DNA of 64,000 bases from UBA2279 sp041595875 (GTDB lineage Bacteria > Actinomycetota > Coriobacteriia > Anaerosomatales > Anaerosomataceae), in NCBI GenBank assembly GCA_041595875.1, contig JBFHJN010000004.1, forward strand, positions 13,570-77,569, given 5' to 3'. Shown one piece after another: positions 16,624-25,262 of the stretch. How positions within the stretch are numbered: the stretch's first letter is position 1; each line of letters begins with the position of its first letter. Both the position numbers and the translations under genes were made by a program. The notes under the pieces were generated by a model. That model saw nothing but the letters and a program-made list of their open reading frames with translations. It ran no database searches and had not been told where the DNA came from.

Positions 16624-16635
16624 AACGCGCTCCGG

Positions 16636-16666
16636 TTGCCTCGTACCCCGCTAGCTGTGTTAGAAT
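16636..16666 (+). promoter_or_regulatory. Promoter of rpmF
   Basis: TAGAAT at 16661-16666 is preceded by TG and one base, giving the extended -10 TGTTAGAAT. TTGCCT at 16636-16641 is a possible -35 at 19 bases. The start is about 85 bases upstream of rpmF, leaving a structured leader. Confidence 0.5.
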
Positions 16667-16677
16667 GTCGCCTTGCG

Positions 16678-16733
16678 CCGGCTGCCAGCCGGTTGGACTT
16701 ACAAGCACCGGGTACCAGCTGATAGGCGGTACC
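16678..16733 (+). promoter_or_regulatory. Structured 5' leader of rpmF
   Basis: Two hairpins lie between the promoter and rpmF: CCGGC-TGCCA-GCCGG (16678-16692), and GGTACC (16711-16716) pairing with GGTACC (16728-16733). Neither has a U tract. They could be an autoregulatory ribosomal-protein leader or simple stabilisers; no known leader family is recognised. Confidence 0.4.
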
Positions 16734-16755
16734 TCGTGGAAGGAGCACGCAGAAC

Positions 16756-16932
16756 ATGCCTGTCCCCAAGAGAAAGACCTCGCGCGCCGTACGTGACTCT
16801 CGTCGTGCGAATGACGGCCTGAAGGCGCCCGCGCACTCAGTGTGCCCGCAGTGCCATGAAGCCAAGCTGCCTCACCGTGTATGCCCTAGTTGCGGGTACT
16901 ATGACGGTAAGGAAATAGTCGAAACCGAGTAG
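16756..16932 (+). CDS. rpmF: Ribosomal protein L32
   Basis: This small 58-residue protein starts MPVPKRKTSRAVRDSRRAND and carries a four-cysteine zinc ribbon (CPQC and CPSC). These are hallmarks of the zinc form of L32. GAAGGAG is 9 bases upstream of the ATG. In most bacteria rpmF is followed by plsX; here two acyl-CoA metabolism genes are placed between them. Confidence 0.97.
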   Translation: MPVPKRKTSRAVRDSRRANDGLKAPAHSVCPQCHEAKLPHRVCPSCGYYDGKEIVETE

Positions 16933-16991
16933 CCGTCTTCGGCTTGCTGCCGATTCGGACACTGTCTTCATGCTGGGGGAGGTCATAGCGA

Positions 16992-19085
16992 GTGCTCGAC
17001 GAGTTCTTCTCTCCGCGATCGGTCGCCGTGATCGGCGTCTCACGGGATGAGGACAAGGTCGGGCACATAGTGTTCGACAACCTCCGGGCTGGTGGGTTTT
17101 CTGGTGATCTCTATCCTGTGAACCCCGGTGCGGACGAGATACACGGCATCACTTGTTATCCTTCAGTGACCGCGATCGATGGAGACGTCGACCTCGCGGT
17201 CATTGTTGTTCCACCGCGCTTTACCGAGAGCGCGATGCGGGAGTGCGGTCAGAAGCAGATTCGGGCCGTCATCGTCATCACGGCCGGATTCAAAGAGACA
17301 GGTCCTGCAGGCGCGGCCATGGAACGGGCTCTTGTGGACACTGCCAGGGAGTTCGGCATCCGACTCTTGGGTCCCAACTGTCTAGGCCTTATCTCGGCAC
17401 ACTCGTCGCTCAATGCCTCGTTCGCCGTCACGATGCCAACGCCCGGGTCTATCTCGTTCATGTCCCAGTCCGGCGCGCTCGGGACTGCGGTACTGGACTG
17501 GACCGCAGGCGAAGGGATCGGTCTTGCCGACTTCGTGTCCCTGGGGAACAAGGCTGACATATCCGAGGTCGACCTGGTGCGCACCTGGGCGCAAGACCCC
17601 AACACCAAGGTCGTCACGGCGTATCTGGAGGCCATCAACGACGGACAGGCGTTCGTGGAGGCCGTGACCGACCTTGTGCGACACAAGCCGTTCGTCGCCT
17701 TGAAGTCCGGGGTGTCTGACGCCGGCGCCCGCGCCGTTTCATCCCACACCGGCAGCCTTGCGGGGTCCGAGCGTGCCTACGACGCGGCCTTCCTGAAAGC
17801 GGGAGCGATCCGGGCCACCACGATCGAGGAGCTCTTCGATATCTCGGTGGCCCTCTCCAGACAGCCGCTCCCTAAAGGCCCCGGGCTCGTCATCCTCACC
17901 AATGCGGGCGGTCCGGCCATCCTGGCGACCGACGCCTGCGATCGAGCGGGCGTGCCGCTCGCGACACTTGAAGCCGAGACGGTCAGCCTTCTGCAGGCGG
18001 TTCTTCCGGATGCGGCGGCGTTCTACAACCCCGTGGACGTGCTGGGTGACGCTCCGGCACAGCGCTACGAAGACGCGCTCTCCGTGCTTGCTCAAGATCC
18101 CAACGTACGCTCCATCCTGGTGATCCTCACGCCGCAGGCGACCACCGAACCCGCCAAGACCGCCGAGGCGATCGCCCGCGTCTCCCGTGAGTCCGGAATC
18201 ACGACACTCGCATGCTTCATGGGCGATCGGGCCGTTGCGCCCGGCGTCACGGTCCTTCGTGACAATGGCGTGCCCCAGTACCCCTTCCCTGAACGCGCGA
18301 TCGCGACCATCGCTGCGATGGAGCAGTACCGGCAGACGCGTGAAAGGGCTGACACGGTCCGGAGCGCCATCGAGACTGACAAGGTCACCGTTCGAAACGC
18401 CATCGATCATGCACGCGCTGCGGGGCGCACCTTCATCACCGAGCAGTCGGCCTCAAACATCGCCAGGGCGTACGGCATACCCGTGCCAAAGGGCGGACTC
18501 GCTCGCGATCTGGCTGAGACGAAGCAGATGGCGGCAGAGATCGGCTATCCCCTGGTGATGAAGATCGCCAGCCCGGATATCTTGCACAAGTCCGACATCG
18601 GCGGCATTCGCGTCGGGATCCAAGACGAAGCCGGGCTTGTCTCGGCGTATGAAGACATCATCGCCCGCGGACGCGCGTACATGGCCGACGCCCGCATATG
18701 GGGTGTGACCGTGCAAGAACAGATACCCGAAGGCCGTGAACTGATCATCGGGGTCAACCGCGATCCTCAGTTCGGTCCACTGTTGATGTTCGGCCTGGGA
18801 GGCATCTACGTTGAGGTGCTCAAAGATGTGACGTTCCGACTGTGCCCGGTCAGCGAGAAGGAAGCGCGCAGCATGATCTCGGAGATCCGCGGCTTCGGCC
18901 TCCTGCGCGGGGTTCGCGGTCAGCGGCCTGCCGACCTTGACGCCGTCGTCGACGTCATCACGCGCATATCCGCGCTGGTGACCGACTTCGACGAGATCAC
19001 GGAGCTCGACATCAACCCGCTCATAGTCCACGACAAAGGCGGCGGTAGCGTCGCAGCTGATATCCGCATCGGGATCGGAGGATGA
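16992..19085 (+). CDS. ADP-forming acyl-CoA synthetase, fused alpha/beta
   Basis: This 697-residue protein fuses both subunits of NDP-forming acetyl/acyl-CoA synthetase. In order it has a CoA-binding Rossmann domain (about 1-130, with SVAVIGVSRD), a CoA-ligase domain with the phospho-histidine H252 in SSHTGSLAGS, and a C-terminal ATP-grasp domain (about 475-697, with PLVMKIASPDILHKSDIGG). It interconverts an acyl-CoA, ADP and phosphate with the acid, CoA and ATP, often conserving energy during fermentation. The substrate cannot be read from sequence. The GTG start has GGGGGAGG about 9 bases upstream. It overlaps or abuts the next gene. Confidence 0.92.
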   Translation: MLDEFFSPRSVAVIGVSRDEDKVGHIVFDNLRAGGFSGDLYPVNPGADEIHGITCYPSVTAIDGDVDLAVIVVPPRFTESAMRECGQKQIRAVIVITAGFKETGPAGAAMERALVDTAREFGIRLLGPNCLGLISAHSSLNASFAVTMPTPGSISFMSQSGALGTAVLDWTAGEGIGLADFVSLGNKADISEVDLVRTWAQDPNTKVVTAYLEAINDGQAFVEAVTDLVRHKPFVALKSGVSDAGARAVSSHTGSLAGSERAYDAAFLKAGAIRATTIEELFDISVALSRQPLPKGPGLVILTNAGGPAILATDACDRAGVPLATLEAETVSLLQAVLPDAAAFYNPVDVLGDAPAQRYEDALSVLAQDPNVRSILVILTPQATTEPAKTAEAIARVSRESGITTLACFMGDRAVAPGVTVLRDNGVPQYPFPERAIATIAAMEQYRQTRERADTVRSAIETDKVTVRNAIDHARAAGRTFITEQSASNIARAYGIPVPKGGLARDLAETKQMAAEIGYPLVMKIASPDILHKSDIGGIRVGIQDEAGLVSAYEDIIARGRAYMADARIWGVTVQEQIPEGRELIIGVNRDPQFGPLLMFGLGGIYVEVLKDVTFRLCPVSEKEARSMISEIRGFGLLRGVRGQRPADLDAVVDVITRISALVTDFDEITELDINPLIVHDKGGGSVAADIRIGIGG

Positions 19086-19087
19086 CA

Positions 19088-20152
19088 ATGCACGCGATCC
19101 TCGTTACATCCACAGCCCCGTACTCCGGGAAGAGCGGCATCGCTCTTGCGCTCATCTACGAGCTACAGGAGCGCGGACTGAAGGTGGGCTACTTCAAGCC
19201 GTTCGGCACGATGCCTGTCACGGTCGACGGGCTGACCACCGACCAGGACGCGTTGTACGTGAACCGCTGCTGCTTGCATGAACCGGCCCCGCTCGAGGAC
19301 ATCTGCCCCATAGTGCGCACTCAAGGCTTCATCGAGAGCGTGCTTGCGAATGAGAGCGATGGCCTTGAGGAGCGGGTCCTCTCGGCGTATGCATCCGCGT
19401 CGAAGGACCGCGACGTGATGGTCATCGAAGGTCAGAGCGACCTGTACCAGGGCCGAAGCATCGGGCTGTCAATGGAGCGTATCGCCGGGCTGCTCGATGC
19501 GTCCGTGCTGCTCATCGACCGTCCTAACGGGATGGACCTGCCCGATGACGTCCTCACGGTCACCGCTGCGCTGGGCGACAACCTGGGCGGCGTCCTGTTG
19601 AACTGGGTGCAGGAATCGCAGACCGACTTCGTCACCCGCAGGGTCGCACCGTTCCTCGCGTCATCGGGTGTGGACGTGTTAGGGATTCTGCCCTACGACG
19701 CGGCGCTCTCATCTGTCACTGTCGGTGAGATCGTGGAGGCGTTGGGCGGCACCGTGCTGTGTGCCGAAGACCGCCTCGGCGAGCGTGTCGAGGCGTTCAT
19801 GGTAGGTGCGATGGGACAGGACAAGGCTCTGCGTTTCTTCCGCCGGAAATCCCGCAAGGCGGTCATCACCGGCGGCGACAGGGCCGATGTCCAACTGGCG
19901 GCCCTTGAGACCAACACCCACGCCCTCATCCTCACGGGCAACCTCCCTCCCGGGACTCTGGTGCTTGCCAGGGCGGAGGAACTGGGCGTGCCCATGATCA
20001 TGGTCGACACAGACACCCTGACAGCCGTGGAGAAGATGGAGGCGCTGATGGGGCACGTGCGCATCCATGACACCGGTAAGGCTGCTAGAATACGCGAGAT
20101 GCTGAACAGGTCAGTCAACATGGACACGCTGTTGGCGAAGTTCGGCATCTAA
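19088..20152 (+). CDS. P-loop (BioD-like) plus DRTGG domain protein, Pta-like N-terminal
   Basis: This 354-residue protein has an AAA_26/BioD-like P-loop domain (about 1-210; STAPYSGKSG near residue 9) and a DRTGG domain (about 215-330; VITGGDRADVQ). This matches the N-terminal half of long phosphotransacetylases, without the catalytic Pta domain. Stand-alone versions often neighbour ADP-forming acyl-CoA synthetases, as here, and may sense CoA metabolites; the function is unproven. ATG 19088 is preferred because GGAGG ends 6 bases upstream; ATG 19082 also overlaps the previous stop. Confidence 0.82.
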   Translation: MHAILVTSTAPYSGKSGIALALIYELQERGLKVGYFKPFGTMPVTVDGLTTDQDALYVNRCCLHEPAPLEDICPIVRTQGFIESVLANESDGLEERVLSAYASASKDRDVMVIEGQSDLYQGRSIGLSMERIAGLLDASVLLIDRPNGMDLPDDVLTVTAALGDNLGGVLLNWVQESQTDFVTRRVAPFLASSGVDVLGILPYDAALSSVTVGEIVEALGGTVLCAEDRLGERVEAFMVGAMGQDKALRFFRRKSRKAVITGGDRADVQLAALETNTHALILTGNLPPGTLVLARAEELGVPMIMVDTDTLTAVEKMEALMGHVRIHDTGKAARIREMLNRSVNMDTLLAKFGI

Positions 20153-20178
20153 GACCGGCGCCCGAAAGAGGAGTGCAC

Positions 20179-21186
20179 ATGAGCGCAGGCCATGATGTGA
20201 CCGTAGTGGTGGACTCCATGGGAGGCGACAAGGCCCCCGGCGTGGTCCTGGAAGGCGTGATAGAGGCACTGGCGGCTGACACAGCGCTGCAGGTGATCCT
20301 CACCGGACCGGATGATGTGGTGACGCCCTTTGCGGCATCCCATCCACGCGTCGAGCCCGTTGTCACGTCCGAGGTAATCGAGATGGGGGAGCATCCCGCC
20401 AACGCCGTGAGGTCCAAGAAGGACTCGTCGATCGTGGTGGGTTGCCGGCTGGTCAAAGAGGGAAGAGCGCTTGCGTTCTTCTCGGCAGGCAGCACCGGCG
20501 CTTGCATGGCGGCGGCAACGCTGGTCATGGGACGCCTCCGCAACGTGTCTCGACCCGCGATAGCCACTGTGATCCCCACCGCTGACCGTCCCTGCGTCTT
20601 GCTTGATGTGGGCGCCAATGCAGACGTCAAGCCCGAGAACCTCGTGCAGTTCGCCCTGATGGGACGCGCGTACGCTCAAACCGTGCTCGATCGACAGGAG
20701 CCGACCGTAGGCCTGCTCAATATCGGTGAAGAGCCCGGCAAAGGCTCCATGCTCGCCCAGGCCGCCTACACGCTGCTGGACGGCAACGTCCCGGGATTCG
20801 CCGGGAACGTGGAAGGCCGCGATATCCCCGAGGGGACCGTCGACGTGGTGGTCACCGACGGCTTCACCGGGAACGTGGCGCTCAAGCTCCTCGAAGGGTT
20901 GTCCAGGACCCTTATGCAGCAGATCAAGACCGCGATGACCAGCTCAAGTCTGAACAGTCTTGCCGCTGCGGTCCTCAAGCCTTCGATGCAGAAGCTGAAA
21001 GAGCGCATCGATCCTGACACCTACGGCGGCGCGCCACTGCTGGGTGTCCGCGGCGTGTGCATCATCGGCCACGGTAGCTCGGGATCGCGGGCCGTGTGCA
21101 ACGGCATCCTTGTGAGCGCCCGCGCCGCCAGAGCGGGACTTCCGGCAGTCATCGAGCAGGCCGTCGCCGATGCGGGGGAGCGTTAG
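20179..21186 (+). CDS. plsX: Phosphate acyltransferase PlsX
   Basis: This 335-residue enzyme converts acyl-ACP to acyl-phosphate for glycerol-3-phosphate acylation by PlsY. It shows DSMGGDKAPGVVLEGV (about residue 11), SAGSTGACMAAA (about residue 103) and DVGANADVKPENLVQFA (about residue 140). GAGGAG ends 5 bases before ATG 20179. It opens the fatty acid and phospholipid gene block that runs to fabF. Confidence 0.96.
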   Translation: MSAGHDVTVVVDSMGGDKAPGVVLEGVIEALAADTALQVILTGPDDVVTPFAASHPRVEPVVTSEVIEMGEHPANAVRSKKDSSIVVGCRLVKEGRALAFFSAGSTGACMAAATLVMGRLRNVSRPAIATVIPTADRPCVLLDVGANADVKPENLVQFALMGRAYAQTVLDRQEPTVGLLNIGEEPGKGSMLAQAAYTLLDGNVPGFAGNVEGRDIPEGTVDVVVTDGFTGNVALKLLEGLSRTLMQQIKTAMTSSSLNSLAAAVLKPSMQKLKERIDPDTYGGAPLLGVRGVCIIGHGSSGSRAVCNGILVSARAARAGLPAVIEQAVADAGER

Positions 21187-21286
21187 AGCGCGCTTTCCCC
21201 CTTGGTAACGAACGTGTACACTACACGGACATTCGCCCCCAACCGGCGCCCGGTAGCGCCTTGGACAAGGAGCGTATCCTCCCAAA

Positions 21287-22276
21287 ATGAAGCATGCAGC
21301 CGTCATCGGTATAGGCTCCTACCTGCCTGAGCGCCGCCTCACCAACCAAGACCTCGAAGGCATGGTGGAGACGTCCGACGAGTGGATCACCACGCGCACC
21401 GGCATCCGTGAACGTCGCCTTGCCGAGACAGACCAGGCCACCTCAGACCTTGCGACCGAAGCGGGACGCAGAGCGATGGCCGATGCGGGTATCGAGGCAG
21501 ACGACCTGGATCTGCTCGTCGTAGGCACCTCGAGTCCCGACATGATCTTCCCCTCGACCGCCTGTATCACCCAGGCGAACCTCGGCCTGACGTGCCCCGC
21601 CTACGATGTCATGGCGGCCTGCACGAGCTTCATCTTCGCCCTGCAGAACGCGACTGCTGCTATCGAGAGCGGGAGGGTCAGGACCGTCCTTGTGATCGGT
21701 TCCGACGCCTTGACGCGCCATGTCGACTTCAGCGATCGCGGGACCTGCATCTTGTTCGGCGACGGCGCAGGCGCGTTCGTTCTCCAGGCATCCGACGAGC
21801 CGGGTGTTCTCGGCATCGAACTGGGTTCCGATGGAAAGGGAGGCGACGTCCTCAAGATACCGGCCGGAGGCTCCGCGCTGCCGGCGACCGTGGAACGAGT
21901 CGAAGCCGGGCTGCACTACGTCCAGATGGCGGGCAACGAGGTGTTCAAGTTCGCGGTACGGGTGATACCCAAAGCCACCGAAGCGGCGCTTGCAGCCTCG
22001 GGCATGACGGTCTCCGACCTCACGTGGCTCGTGCCTCATCAGGCGAACCAACGCATCCTCAACACCGTCGCGGAGCGTCTTGGCGTACCCGAGGAACGTG
22101 TCGTCTCCAACATAGAGCTCACCGGCAACACGTCCGCAGCCTCGATTCCGCTTGCGGTCGACGACCTGTATACTAACGGCAGTTTGCATCCCGGTGACGT
22201 CCTCGCCCTCGTGGGCTTTGGCGCCGGACTCACCTGGGGAGCAGCGGTCGTGCGTTGGACCAAGGAGGTTCAGTAG
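21287..22276 (+). CDS. fabH: 3-oxoacyl-ACP synthase III
   Basis: This 329-residue enzyme condenses an acyl-CoA primer with malonyl-ACP. The catalytic triad is C112 (MAACTSF), H251 (PHQAN) and N281 (TGNTSA), with the cysteine at the E. coli position. AAGGAG lies upstream of the ATG. A 100-base gap separates it from plsX and may hold a promoter, though no convincing -35/-10 pair is seen. The fabK start immediately follows its stop. Confidence 0.96.
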   Translation: MKHAAVIGIGSYLPERRLTNQDLEGMVETSDEWITTRTGIRERRLAETDQATSDLATEAGRRAMADAGIEADDLDLLVVGTSSPDMIFPSTACITQANLGLTCPAYDVMAACTSFIFALQNATAAIESGRVRTVLVIGSDALTRHVDFSDRGTCILFGDGAGAFVLQASDEPGVLGIELGSDGKGGDVLKIPAGGSALPATVERVEAGLHYVQMAGNEVFKFAVRVIPKATEAALAASGMTVSDLTWLVPHQANQRILNTVAERLGVPEERVVSNIELTGNTSAASIPLAVDDLYTNGSLHPGDVLALVGFGAGLTWGAAVVRWTKEVQ

Positions 22277-23224
22277 ATGGCCCTACGTACCAGACTCACG
22301 AGACTACTGGGCATCGAGCACCCCATCATCCAGGGTGGCATGGCCTGGACGGCCACAGCCGAGCTTGCCGCCGCCGTCAGCAACGGTGGCGGCCTGGGTA
22401 TCATCGGTGCCGGCCACATGCCTACCGAGATCTTGCGTGACGAGATACGTCGCGCCAAGTCACTCACCGACAAGCCCTTCGGCGTGAACCTCATGCTGCT
22501 GACCCCGCACATCGATGAGATCGTGGAAATGGTCCTCGAAGAGGGAGTCCACGCTGTCACCACCGGTGCGGGCAACCCTGCCAAGTACATGAAGGGGCTC
22601 AAGGAACGCGGGATCAAAGTGATCACCGTCGTTCCCTCGGTCGCACTTGCGAAGCGCATGGAGTCCATCGGCGCCGATGCCGTCATCGGCGAGGGCATGG
22701 AGGCCGGAGGCCACATCGGCGAGCTCACCACCATGGTGCTCACGCCGCAGCTTGCCGACGCGCTCACGATCCCCGTCATCGCGGCGGGCGGTATCGCTGA
22801 TGGCCGTGCTCTTGTGGCCGCATTCGCTCTGGGTGCCGAGGGTGTGCAGATCGGCACGAGATTCATGTGCGCCGATGAGTGCACGATCCACCCTGACGCC
22901 AAAGCTCGCATCATCAAAGCGAAGGACCGCGACACCGTGGTCACCGGATACTCCACCGGTCACCCTGTCAGGGTGCTCAAGAACAAACTGTCACGACAGC
23001 TCGAGGCACTCGACAGGGACAACAAGCCGGAAGAGATCGAGAAGCTGGGCAGCGGCAAGCTTGCGCTCGCTATGAAAGACGGTGATATGGACCTGGGAAG
23101 CGTCATGGCCGGACAGGTCGCAGCTATGGTCTGCAAGATCCAGCCCGCCGCAGAGATCATCGCAGAGATCACCGATGAGGCCGAGGCCCTCATGCCCGCA
23201 CTACGCGCGTCGTTCGAGGACTAG
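22277..23224 (+). CDS. fabK: Enoyl-ACP reductase II (FMN-dependent)
   Basis: This 315-residue protein has the FabK fold: HPIIQGGMAW at residues 15-24, a GVNLML strand, H146 in EAGGHIGE (the family's conserved histidine) and GGIADGRA plus GVQIGTRF phosphate-binding loops for FMN. It performs the last reduction of each elongation cycle and is the usual replacement for triclosan-sensitive FabI. No fabI is seen in the window. The ATG directly follows the fabH stop with AAGGAGG upstream. Confidence 0.94.
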   Translation: MALRTRLTRLLGIEHPIIQGGMAWTATAELAAAVSNGGGLGIIGAGHMPTEILRDEIRRAKSLTDKPFGVNLMLLTPHIDEIVEMVLEEGVHAVTTGAGNPAKYMKGLKERGIKVITVVPSVALAKRMESIGADAVIGEGMEAGGHIGELTTMVLTPQLADALTIPVIAAGGIADGRALVAAFALGAEGVQIGTRFMCADECTIHPDAKARIIKAKDRDTVVTGYSTGHPVRVLKNKLSRQLEALDRDNKPEEIEKLGSGKLALAMKDGDMDLGSVMAGQVAAMVCKIQPAAEIIAEITDEAEALMPALRASFED

Positions 23225-23229
23225 ATAGC

Positions 23230-24147
23230 ATGGCGATCTCTCACGCACTGGTCTTTCCCGGACAGGGTTCTCAACGTGTCGGCATGCTCGACCGATTGCC
23301 CGGCCTGGAATCGGTGGACCGGCTGCTGGACGCGGCTGAAGCCCTGAGCGGGCTTGAGCTCAGGACCATCGCAAGCCAGGGTCCCGACGATTCGCTCGCC
23401 GATACGCGGGCTGCGCAGCCACTGCTCTACCTTACCGACTGGGCATGGGGTACCAGCCTGCTCGCCGCAGGGCTTGAGCCTTCGGCTGTGGCGGGTCACA
23501 GCCTTGGTGAGTTCGCGGCGCTCGCGGTGGCGGGAGCCTTCTCCGTTGAAGCCGGTCTTGAGCTGATCAACGAGCGCGCCCGGCTCATGAGCTCGGCTGC
23601 ACAGGCTACCCCGGGGACCATGAGCGCCGTGCTCGGTCTGGACACACCCATCATCACCGACATAGTGACCCCGATGGCGGGCGTCTGGGTGGCGAACGAC
23701 AACGCCCCCGGTCAGGTCGTGATATCAGGCACACATGAAGGCATCGAGGCCGCGACGCAGGCGCTCACTGCTGCCGGGGCCCGACGCATCGTCTCCCTCC
23801 GCGTGGCGGGAGCGTTCCACTCACCGTTGATGTCTCCGGCTGCCGATGCCTTCGCGACCATACTTGAGAACACCCACTTCTCCGACACCGCGATCCCTGT
23901 CTTGCAGAACGCAGACCCGACTCCCACGCAAGACGCGGGCCTGATCGTGCAGCGATTGCGCGACCAGATCACGGCGCCGGTCCGCTGGACCGAGACCATG
24001 CAGGCTCTGCTCGATATGAACATCGCCGCGATAGTGGAGGCCGGACCGGGTGCCGTCCTCAAAGGCCTTGCCCGTCGTGTCGAAGGGCTGAGCGCCTACT
24101 CTGTGGAGGACGGCGGACTCGAACTAGTGGTGGAGGTGGTTTTGTGA
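23230..24147 (+). CDS. fabD: Malonyl-CoA:ACP transacylase
   Basis: This 305-residue enzyme loads malonyl groups onto ACP. It begins with FPGQGSQ and has the nucleophile S91 in GHSLGE and the catalytic H197 in GAFHSPLM. Its stop overlaps fabG as GTGA. Order and length match standard fabH-fabK-fabD-fabG-acpP-fabF clusters. Confidence 0.96.
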   Translation: MAISHALVFPGQGSQRVGMLDRLPGLESVDRLLDAAEALSGLELRTIASQGPDDSLADTRAAQPLLYLTDWAWGTSLLAAGLEPSAVAGHSLGEFAALAVAGAFSVEAGLELINERARLMSSAAQATPGTMSAVLGLDTPIITDIVTPMAGVWVANDNAPGQVVISGTHEGIEAATQALTAAGARRIVSLRVAGAFHSPLMSPAADAFATILENTHFSDTAIPVLQNADPTPTQDAGLIVQRLRDQITAPVRWTETMQALLDMNIAAIVEAGPGAVLKGLARRVEGLSAYSVEDGGLELVVEVVL

Positions 24148-24896
24148 CGCAGAGACTCTCAGGCAAGATCGCTCTGGTGACCGGATCGTCCAGGGGCATC
24201 GGCGCACGGATAGCCCAGCGCCTCGCCGCTGAAGGCGCGGCGGTAGCCGTGAACTACGCAGGCAGCGAGGCAGCGGCCCAAGAGGTCGTGTCTTCGATCG
24301 TCGCGGCGGGTGGGGTGGCGGAGGCCTTCCAGGCAGATGTGAGCGATGCAGACAGCGTCTCTGCACTGCTGGATGCGGTCGTGGAGCGGTTCGGCCGTCT
24401 GGATATCCTGGTGAACAACGCAGGGATCACGCGGGACGGCCTGCTCGTCAGAATGAGCGATGACGATTGGAACGACGTATTGAGCACCAACCTGTCGGGG
24501 GCGTTCTTCGCCACGCGTGCCGCTGCAAAGCTCATGATGAAGGCACGCACCGGCTGTGTGATCAACATTTCATCGGTGGTGGGCGTTGCAGGCAATGCAG
24601 GCCAGACCAACTACGCCGCGGCCAAGGCGGGGCTTATCGGCCTTACCAAGTCCGTGGCGCGGGAGCTGGCCTCCCGCAACGTCCGCGTCAACGCCGTAGC
24701 CCCCGGGTTCATCGAGACGGACATGACCGCCGGGCTTCCTGATGCTGCACGCGAGGCGGCGCTCAGCGGCATCGCCATGAAGCGCATGGGAACCCCGGCC
24801 GACGTCGCGGCGCTCGTGGCGTTCCTTGCCAGCGACGAGGCTGCTTACATCACCGGCCAGACCATTGCGGTCGACGGAGGAATGACATTCGCCTGA
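24144..24896 (+). CDS. fabG: 3-oxoacyl-ACP reductase
   Basis: This 250-residue short-chain dehydrogenase has the NADP loop TGSSRGIG (about residue 14), NNAG, and the catalytic S144, Y157 and K161 with the standard 13-residue Ser-Tyr spacing. It reduces 3-ketoacyl-ACP. The GTG start overlaps the fabD stop. NVRVNAVAPGFIETDMT is typical of FabG. Confidence 0.95.
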   Translation: MTQRLSGKIALVTGSSRGIGARIAQRLAAEGAAVAVNYAGSEAAAQEVVSSIVAAGGVAEAFQADVSDADSVSALLDAVVERFGRLDILVNNAGITRDGLLVRMSDDDWNDVLSTNLSGAFFATRAAAKLMMKARTGCVINISSVVGVAGNAGQTNYAAAKAGLIGLTKSVARELASRNVRVNAVAPGFIETDMTAGLPDAAREAALSGIAMKRMGTPADVAALVAFLASDEAAYITGQTIAVDGGMTFA

Positions 24897-24951
24897 CCAC
24901 GCGCACGTGCGCGTAACATCACACCGTGGCAGGAGAGAGGAGGTGTTACAC

Positions 24952-25191
24952 ATGGAGAAAGAGGAAATCTTTGACAAGGTCAAGGAGGTCATCGTCGACC
25001 AGCTCAATGCTGACGCAGACGATGTGAACCTCGAGGCGTCCTTCATTGACGACCTTGGCGCTGACTCGCTCGATATCGTCGAGCTCGTCATGGCGCTTGA
25101 GGAGTCGTTCGGCATCTCCATCCCTGACGAGGAGGCCGAGAACATCAAGACGGTCGCCGACGCGGTTGAGTTCATCACCGCCAACGCGTAG
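24952..25191 (+). CDS. acpP: Acyl carrier protein
   Basis: This 79-residue acidic four-helix protein carries the phosphopantetheine serine S39 in GADSLDIVEL. GAGAGGAGGTG precedes the ATG, one of the strongest ribosome sites in the window, fitting the high ACP demand. A longer in-frame start at 24907 would include this site and is rejected. A strong hairpin follows its stop. Confidence 0.97.
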   Translation: MEKEEIFDKVKEVIVDQLNADADDVNLEASFIDDLGADSLDIVELVMALEESFGISIPDEEAENIKTVADAVEFITANA

Positions 25192-25209
25192 CTGACACTG
25201 GACTCATGG

Positions 25210-25241
25210 ACACACCGGCCGACCACGGTCGGCCGGTGTGT
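25210..25241 (+). terminator. Perfect 14-bp hairpin after acpP
   Basis: Arms 25210-25223 and 25228-25241 are exact complements around a CACG loop. It lies 18 bases past the acpP stop and 21 bases before the next start. Only two T pairs and no long U tract follow, so it may be a partial terminator or a 3' stabiliser that keeps acpP mRNA abundant relative to downstream genes. Confidence 0.6.
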
Positions 25242-25262
25242 CATTCTCATCCCGGAGGACGC

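Noticed and set aside
21187..21286. Promoter before fabH (TTGGTA with TACACT)
   Set aside because: The two boxes are only 9 bases apart, and no alternative -35 at 16-18 bases is convincing.
25206..25262. ATG at 25206 as start of the second FabK-like gene
   Set aside because: The codons would run through the 14-bp hairpin, and the only ribosome site (GGAGG at 25254-25258) lies downstream of it.
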